Shown: positions 60,618-64,000 of the stretch, one piece after another
How the letters are laid out: each line of letters opens with the position of its first letter
How positions within the stretch are numbered: position 1 is the stretch's first letter
Assembly (NCBI RefSeq): GCF_001685025.1
Contig: NZ_MAYU01000021.1
Location: 620,001 to 684,000, forward strand
Origin: Bacillus sp. FJAT-27225
Lineage (GTDB): Bacteria; Bacillota; Bacilli; Bacillales; Cytobacillaceae
Direction of reading: 5' to 3'
DNA length: 64,000 nt
Program-made: the position numbers and the translations under genes
Notes under the pieces: generated by a model
What the model was told of the DNA's origin: nothing
Databases searched by the model: none
Seen by the model: the letters and a program-made list of their open reading frames with translations, nothing else

Positions 60618-60662
60618 GGGACGGTTCTCTACGCTATCATTAAAACGCGTGAGAACCGCCCC
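60618..60662. repeat. Dispersed GGGACGGTTC palindrome, copy 8
   Basis: GGGACGGTTCTC ... GAGAACCGCCCC with inner GCG/CGC pairing. One mismatch in the outer arms. It lies upstream of the 53-residue ORF. Confidence 0.8.
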
Positions 60663-60774
60663 TATTGCTTTATTCTTCAACAAAAATTCATTATTCTGTT
60701 CCTCGAGGACAATCCATATAAATAACACCTTACCTAACCAGGCAACGGTCTGCCAACCGATAGATGGCTAATTT

Positions 60775-61119
60775 TTATTCACCAAATTTATACTTTTGTA
60801 CTCCATTTGTTTTGCTTCCTCTAACTGTTGCTGGTGAGTTATGCAATGAACCTTCTCCAACCACAAACGGCTCATCTGATTTTTCTCCTCCTCGTATAAA
60901 TACATCCTTAAGCCCTTCTGAAGATAAATCAATAAATGCTCCTGGTGCAACTAATTTCCCATTGCCAGTCACTTTTAGATTCTCTTCAGTAACTGCGCCT
61001 GCACCGCTAGGTTTGTTCGCTACATAGCAATAATGGGCAGATGTTGCTGCTGCAAATGAAAAGGTAAACACTGAGGATAAAAATACCACGCGGATTAATC
61101 CTTTCGGCTTTTTAATCAT
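60775..61119 (-). CDS. Small secreted protein, unknown
   Basis: 114 residues. N-terminus MIKKPKGLIRVVFLSSVFTFSFAAATSA is a clear signal peptide. The mature protein is polar, with repeated VxGxG turns (VTGNGKLVAPGAFIDLSSEG, RGGEKSDEPFVVGEGS), and no enzyme motif. Start: ATG at 61119 with GGGGG 9 bp upstream; the frame extends to 61209 without support. Divergent from the InhA gene, so a link with secretion-phase functions is possible. Confidence 0.6.
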   Translation of the reverse strand: MIKKPKGLIRVVFLSSVFTFSFAAATSAHYCYVANKPSGAGAVTEENLKVTGNGKLVAPGAFIDLSSEGLKDVFIRGGEKSDEPFVVGEGSLHNSPATVRGSKTNGVQKYKFGE

Positions 61120-61436
61120 TCCCTTTTCCCCCACAATCGTATTTTTTGAAGAACGTCTGTGTTCTTCTGTAAGAAATATATACTGCGTATTAAACATTAA
61201 TTCCAACATTATATTTATTAAGCAGAACTGAACTTTTTTACATTTCCTTTAAAATATTTAATTGCTTTAGGTTTTTCTCTGGCTAGTAATGTAAATTTCG
61301 ACTTGTGAATTTACAAGAACAGACCCGGTTCGCCCACATTACAGTTTTTGTAAATTATTGAGGAAAAAAAGCTTGTACCGTCTTAATATTCAGAATACTA
61401 TTTGATAGTAGTAATCAAATTTTGGGGGGATAATGT
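61120..61436. other. Divergent intergenic region
   Basis: About 320 bp, AT-rich, holding the promoters of the small secreted protein and of InhA. A GTAAATTTCGACTTGTGAATTTAC imperfect inverted repeat is visible near 61291-61314. No gene. Confidence 0.5.
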
Positions 61437-63827
61437 TTGAAGAAGCTTTGGAAAACCAGTTTAACATCCGTACTGCTTGCCGGAACTGTTTTTGCCAGTT
61501 CCGCCGGGGCCTATGTTCCGAAGGATTCGGTTCAGCCTAAAGCTGCCGCCTCCAGTTCTTTTGCCAAAAGCACACTTGATTTGGCAATTGTAAACGACGA
61601 AAAGTTGATCGAGTCCTTCATTAAAAGAGGCCTACTCTCAAAAGATGCCAGTGATGCAGAAAAACAGCGGTTCCTCAAGAATTACCTGCAAGTGAAGGGT
61701 AAAGCAACAGCATCAAAAGGCAGTGATCCTTTAGCTGCGAAAGTGAAAAAGGCAGAGGCCACCAAGCAGAAGAAATTTAAAGGATTCAACAACGGGCTTT
61801 TGAATGGTTCCGGTGAGAAGAAGGGTCATCTGAAAGGCAACCCTGATCCGGTGAAGGAAACCAAATATACAGGGACAGCCCGAAAAGACAAGGTGCTTGT
61901 ACTAAACGTAGAGTATTCTGATTTTACCCATAACAATATTAAACCGGGAGAAACGGACAATTACTATAAAGACTATACTCTTGGACACTATGAAGATATG
62001 ATTTTCGGCGAAAACGGGGTCAAAGGGCCAAATGGCGAAAACCTCGTTTCCATGAAGCAATTTTACGAACAGCAGTCAGGCGGTACCTATTCAGTTGATG
62101 GAAAAGCGTATGGCTGGCTGAAAGTACCGGGAACGGCGGCATTTTACGGGGCGGATGCGAAAAACGGGCATGACAATGTGAGCCCCGGGGGGTCTAAGCA
62201 GCTGGTAAGGGATACGCTTGTTGCCGCAATAGCTGCCGGGGTACCGCTTCAGGATTATGACTTTGAAGATCCACATGATCTCAATGGGGACGGAAACCTC
62301 CTTGAGAAAGACGGCCTTGTCGACCATTTGATGATTATCCATTCCGGAATGGGACAGGAAGCGGGCGGAGGATCGCTTGGCGACAATGCGATCTGGTCGC
62401 ATCGTTCCGCAAGTTTCTATGATCCGGATGGTTTAGGCAAAGGTCTTCCCGGATTTTACGACTACACCATGATGCCTGAAGACGGAGCTGTAGGTGTATT
62501 CGCCCACGAGTACGGCCATGACCTTGGCCTTCCTGATGAATACGATACGATTTATTCAGGAACCGGTGAAGCGGTTGCCTACTGGTCGATCATGGCGAGC
62601 GGTTCATGGGCCGGCAAAATTCCAGGAGCAGAGCCGACTGGGTTTTCTCCTTTTGCGAAGGAATACTTCCAAAGTTACCTTGGTGGCAACTGGTCGAATG
62701 ATATGGTTGAGTTGGACTTGGAAGATGTGAGCGCAAAAGGAACTCAGTTTATTTTGGACCAGGGCAATTCACCTAATGGCAAAAATCCGAACATGGTGAA
62801 AGTCAACCTTCCTCAAAAGTCTATTTTCGTTAACAAACCAGCGAATGGCGAGTATGAGTATTGGGGCGGCCAGGCTGATGAAATGGATACCAATATGGTG
62901 ACTAAGGTTAACCTGACAGGAAAAACATCTGCCGCCCTTACTTTTGACACCTGGTATGATATTGAAGAGCAATGGGATTTTGCTTTTGTCCAGGTTTCCG
63001 AAGATAACGGTAAAACGTGGAAATCAATAGGAAACAACAACACACGTTCCGACGCTACATCTCAAGCATACCCGACCATCCTGGATTCACTGCCTGGTTT
63101 CACCGGTAACTCCAATGGCTGGAAGCCTGAGACATTTGATTTAACTTCCTATGCAGGAAAAGATATTCAGCTACGTTTCCGCTATGCTACCGACTGGGCA
63201 ACCTCTCAGGAAGGTTTCTATGTTGACAACATTAAAGTGGTTGCCGACGGCCAGACACTTGTTGATGATGGTGCCGAGAGCAACTCTCCGTTTACCTTGA
63301 ATGGATTTAAGAAATCAAATGGGTATAAGTATGGGGACCACTACTATCTCCTTGAATGGCGTAACCATAAAGGCGTTGATGAAGGTCTGGCCCATATCAA
63401 ACGCGGCAATTCAATAATGAGCTATGATGGCGGGCTGGTTGTCTGGTATGTAGACCCGACCTTTACGGATAACTGGACCGGCATCCATGCTGGTGAAGGA
63501 TTCTTAGGTGTCGTCGATTCTCATCCGGCAACAAACCTGTTGTGGAATATTGTCGGAAATGATCCGGTCCAGGCATCAACCCGTTTCCATATCGCCGATG
63601 CGGCATTTGGACTGAATCCGACATCCGGCCTGGACATATTGTATCCGAATGTTCAATCGCTGAACCTGTCTCCACAGGAAAGAGTCACCTTGTTCGACGA
63701 CAGCAATTCGTACGAAAATCCATTCATGGATGATGCCGGCCGCAAGCTCGGCAAATACGGCCTGAAAATCCGTGTAAATGGCCAGGCTGTTGACAAATCG
63801 ACAGGTGGAATCGTTATCTACAAATAA
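61437..63827 (+). CDS. inhA: Immune inhibitor A, M6-family secreted metalloprotease
   Basis: 796 residues. Signal peptide 1-25 (ends SAGA), propeptide to about 140, M6 catalytic domain with VFAHEYGHDLGLPDEYD (zinc ligands His357 and His361 of HEYGH) and the following Met-turn region (YWSIMASGSWAG). A MAM-like beta-sandwich near 500-605 (FDTWYDIEEQWDFAFVQVSEDNGKTW) resembles modules of the subtilase at 6498-11819. The C-terminal region (WRNHKGVDEGLAHI, YDGGLVVWYVD) is the usual InhA VEG domain. TTG start after GGGGGG (7-bp spacing). Followed by a terminator. Confidence 0.95.
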   Translation: MKKLWKTSLTSVLLAGTVFASSAGAYVPKDSVQPKAAASSSFAKSTLDLAIVNDEKLIESFIKRGLLSKDASDAEKQRFLKNYLQVKGKATASKGSDPLAAKVKKAEATKQKKFKGFNNGLLNGSGEKKGHLKGNPDPVKETKYTGTARKDKVLVLNVEYSDFTHNNIKPGETDNYYKDYTLGHYEDMIFGENGVKGPNGENLVSMKQFYEQQSGGTYSVDGKAYGWLKVPGTAAFYGADAKNGHDNVSPGGSKQLVRDTLVAAIAAGVPLQDYDFEDPHDLNGDGNLLEKDGLVDHLMIIHSGMGQEAGGGSLGDNAIWSHRSASFYDPDGLGKGLPGFYDYTMMPEDGAVGVFAHEYGHDLGLPDEYDTIYSGTGEAVAYWSIMASGSWAGKIPGAEPTGFSPFAKEYFQSYLGGNWSNDMVELDLEDVSAKGTQFILDQGNSPNGKNPNMVKVNLPQKSIFVNKPANGEYEYWGGQADEMDTNMVTKVNLTGKTSAALTFDTWYDIEEQWDFAFVQVSEDNGKTWKSIGNNNTRSDATSQAYPTILDSLPGFTGNSNGWKPETFDLTSYAGKDIQLRFRYATDWATSQEGFYVDNIKVVADGQTLVDDGAESNSPFTLNGFKKSNGYKYGDHYYLLEWRNHKGVDEGLAHIKRGNSIMSYDGGLVVWYVDPTFTDNWTGIHAGEGFLGVVDSHPATNLLWNIVGNDPVQASTRFHIADAAFGLNPTSGLDILYPNVQSLNLSPQERVTLFDDSNSYENPFMDDAGRKLGKYGLKIRVNGQAVDKSTGGIVIYK

Positions 63828-63835
63828 GAAGAGCG

Positions 63836-63870
63836 CCCCATTGCAATCCTTTACTGCAATGGGGCTTTTA
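63836..63870 (+). terminator. Terminator of inhA
   Basis: GCCCCATTGCA / TGCAATGGGGC hairpin (11-bp stem) followed by TTTTATTTT, 8 bp after the stop. Confidence 0.9.
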
Positions 63871-63950
63871 TTTTGCTACGATAACGCCAGCCGGCATCCA
63901 TTTTACATGAAACAGACTGGCAGGTTTCATGAATGGCGAACTTTGTTCGC

Positions 63951-63986
63951 AAAAAATCCTAAAGCCATTAAGCTTTAGGATTTTTT
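63951..63986. terminator. Bidirectional terminator near the window end
   Basis: Perfect 15-bp inverted repeat AAAAAATCCTAAAGC / GCTTTAGGATTTTTT with a 6-nt loop. Probably serves a convergent gene that lies beyond the window. Confidence 0.85.
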
Positions 63987-64000
63987 GATATGATTACTGC

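Noticed and set aside
60459-60771. Two overlapping + strand frames of 86-88 codons
   Set aside because: They run through a palindrome copy and antisense to the 53-residue ORF; no ribosome site.

Overview
The window is a piece of chromosome from a low-G+C, endospore-forming Gram-positive bacterium of the Bacillaceae. Evidence: strong AGGAGG ribosome sites with many TTG/GTG starts, a sigma-K-type promoter in front of GerP-like spore genes, CcpA-type cre boxes, a class D sortase with an LPETA substrate, a rbsRKDACB operon in the Bacillus subtilis order, and secreted bacillopeptidase F and immune inhibitor A proteases. The genus is not resolved. No rRNA, tRNA, CRISPR array, prophage or intact insertion sequence was seen.

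Layout. 1-5758: alpha-glucoside uptake operon (LacI regulator, binding lipoprotein, two permeases, oligo-1,6-glucosidase cut by the window edge) with three identical palindromic operators. 6384-11870: giant secreted subtilase behind a STAB-SD-like leader. 12345-15442: EcsC-family protein and a large membrane protein with a possible restriction-nuclease-like domain. 15647-18005: sporulation locus with GerPA/PF-like, GerPC-like and small heat-shock proteins. 18164-20723: M20 amidohydrolase with two membrane proteins. 21257-25662: a membrane protein, a decayed and an intact copy of an SRPBCC gene, a cell-wall excalibur protein with its sortase, and an NAD-binding protein. 25893-31065: Nudix hydrolase, PLD-helicase-DUF3427 protein, TauE/SafE exporter, metal-dependent phosphatase. 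31504-37231: ribose operon. 37927-43367: YfcC-type carrier, small proteins, gamma-glutamyltransferase, SGNH hydrolase. 43792-50160: sugar-acid kinase, beta-glucuronidase, SDR dehydrogenase, serine hydrolase and its TetR regulator. 50177-59481: a long sugar-acid operon. 60390-63870: two small proteins and immune inhibitor A.

The most unusual functional unit is the operon at 59423-50220. A LacI regulator, a KDPG-type aldolase, a TIM-barrel isomerase, a transporter, a lone HyuA-type ATPase, a HExxH protein, a KDG-type kinase, hexulose-phosphate synthase and isomerase homologues, and two previously untracked 52/53-residue ORFs are packed on one strand. Its promoter lies beside a tandem array of about 113-130 bp units, each carrying an AACCGGTT operator. 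The substrate is unknown.

The non-coding DNA is also notable. A dispersed palindrome (GGGACGGTTCTC ... GAGAACCGTCCC) occurs about eight times, and in four intergenic islands it sits next to tandem repeats with regular periods (21 bp exact, 52 bp exact, 51-53 bp, about 21 bp). One palindrome copy flanks each copy of the duplicated SRPBCC gene.
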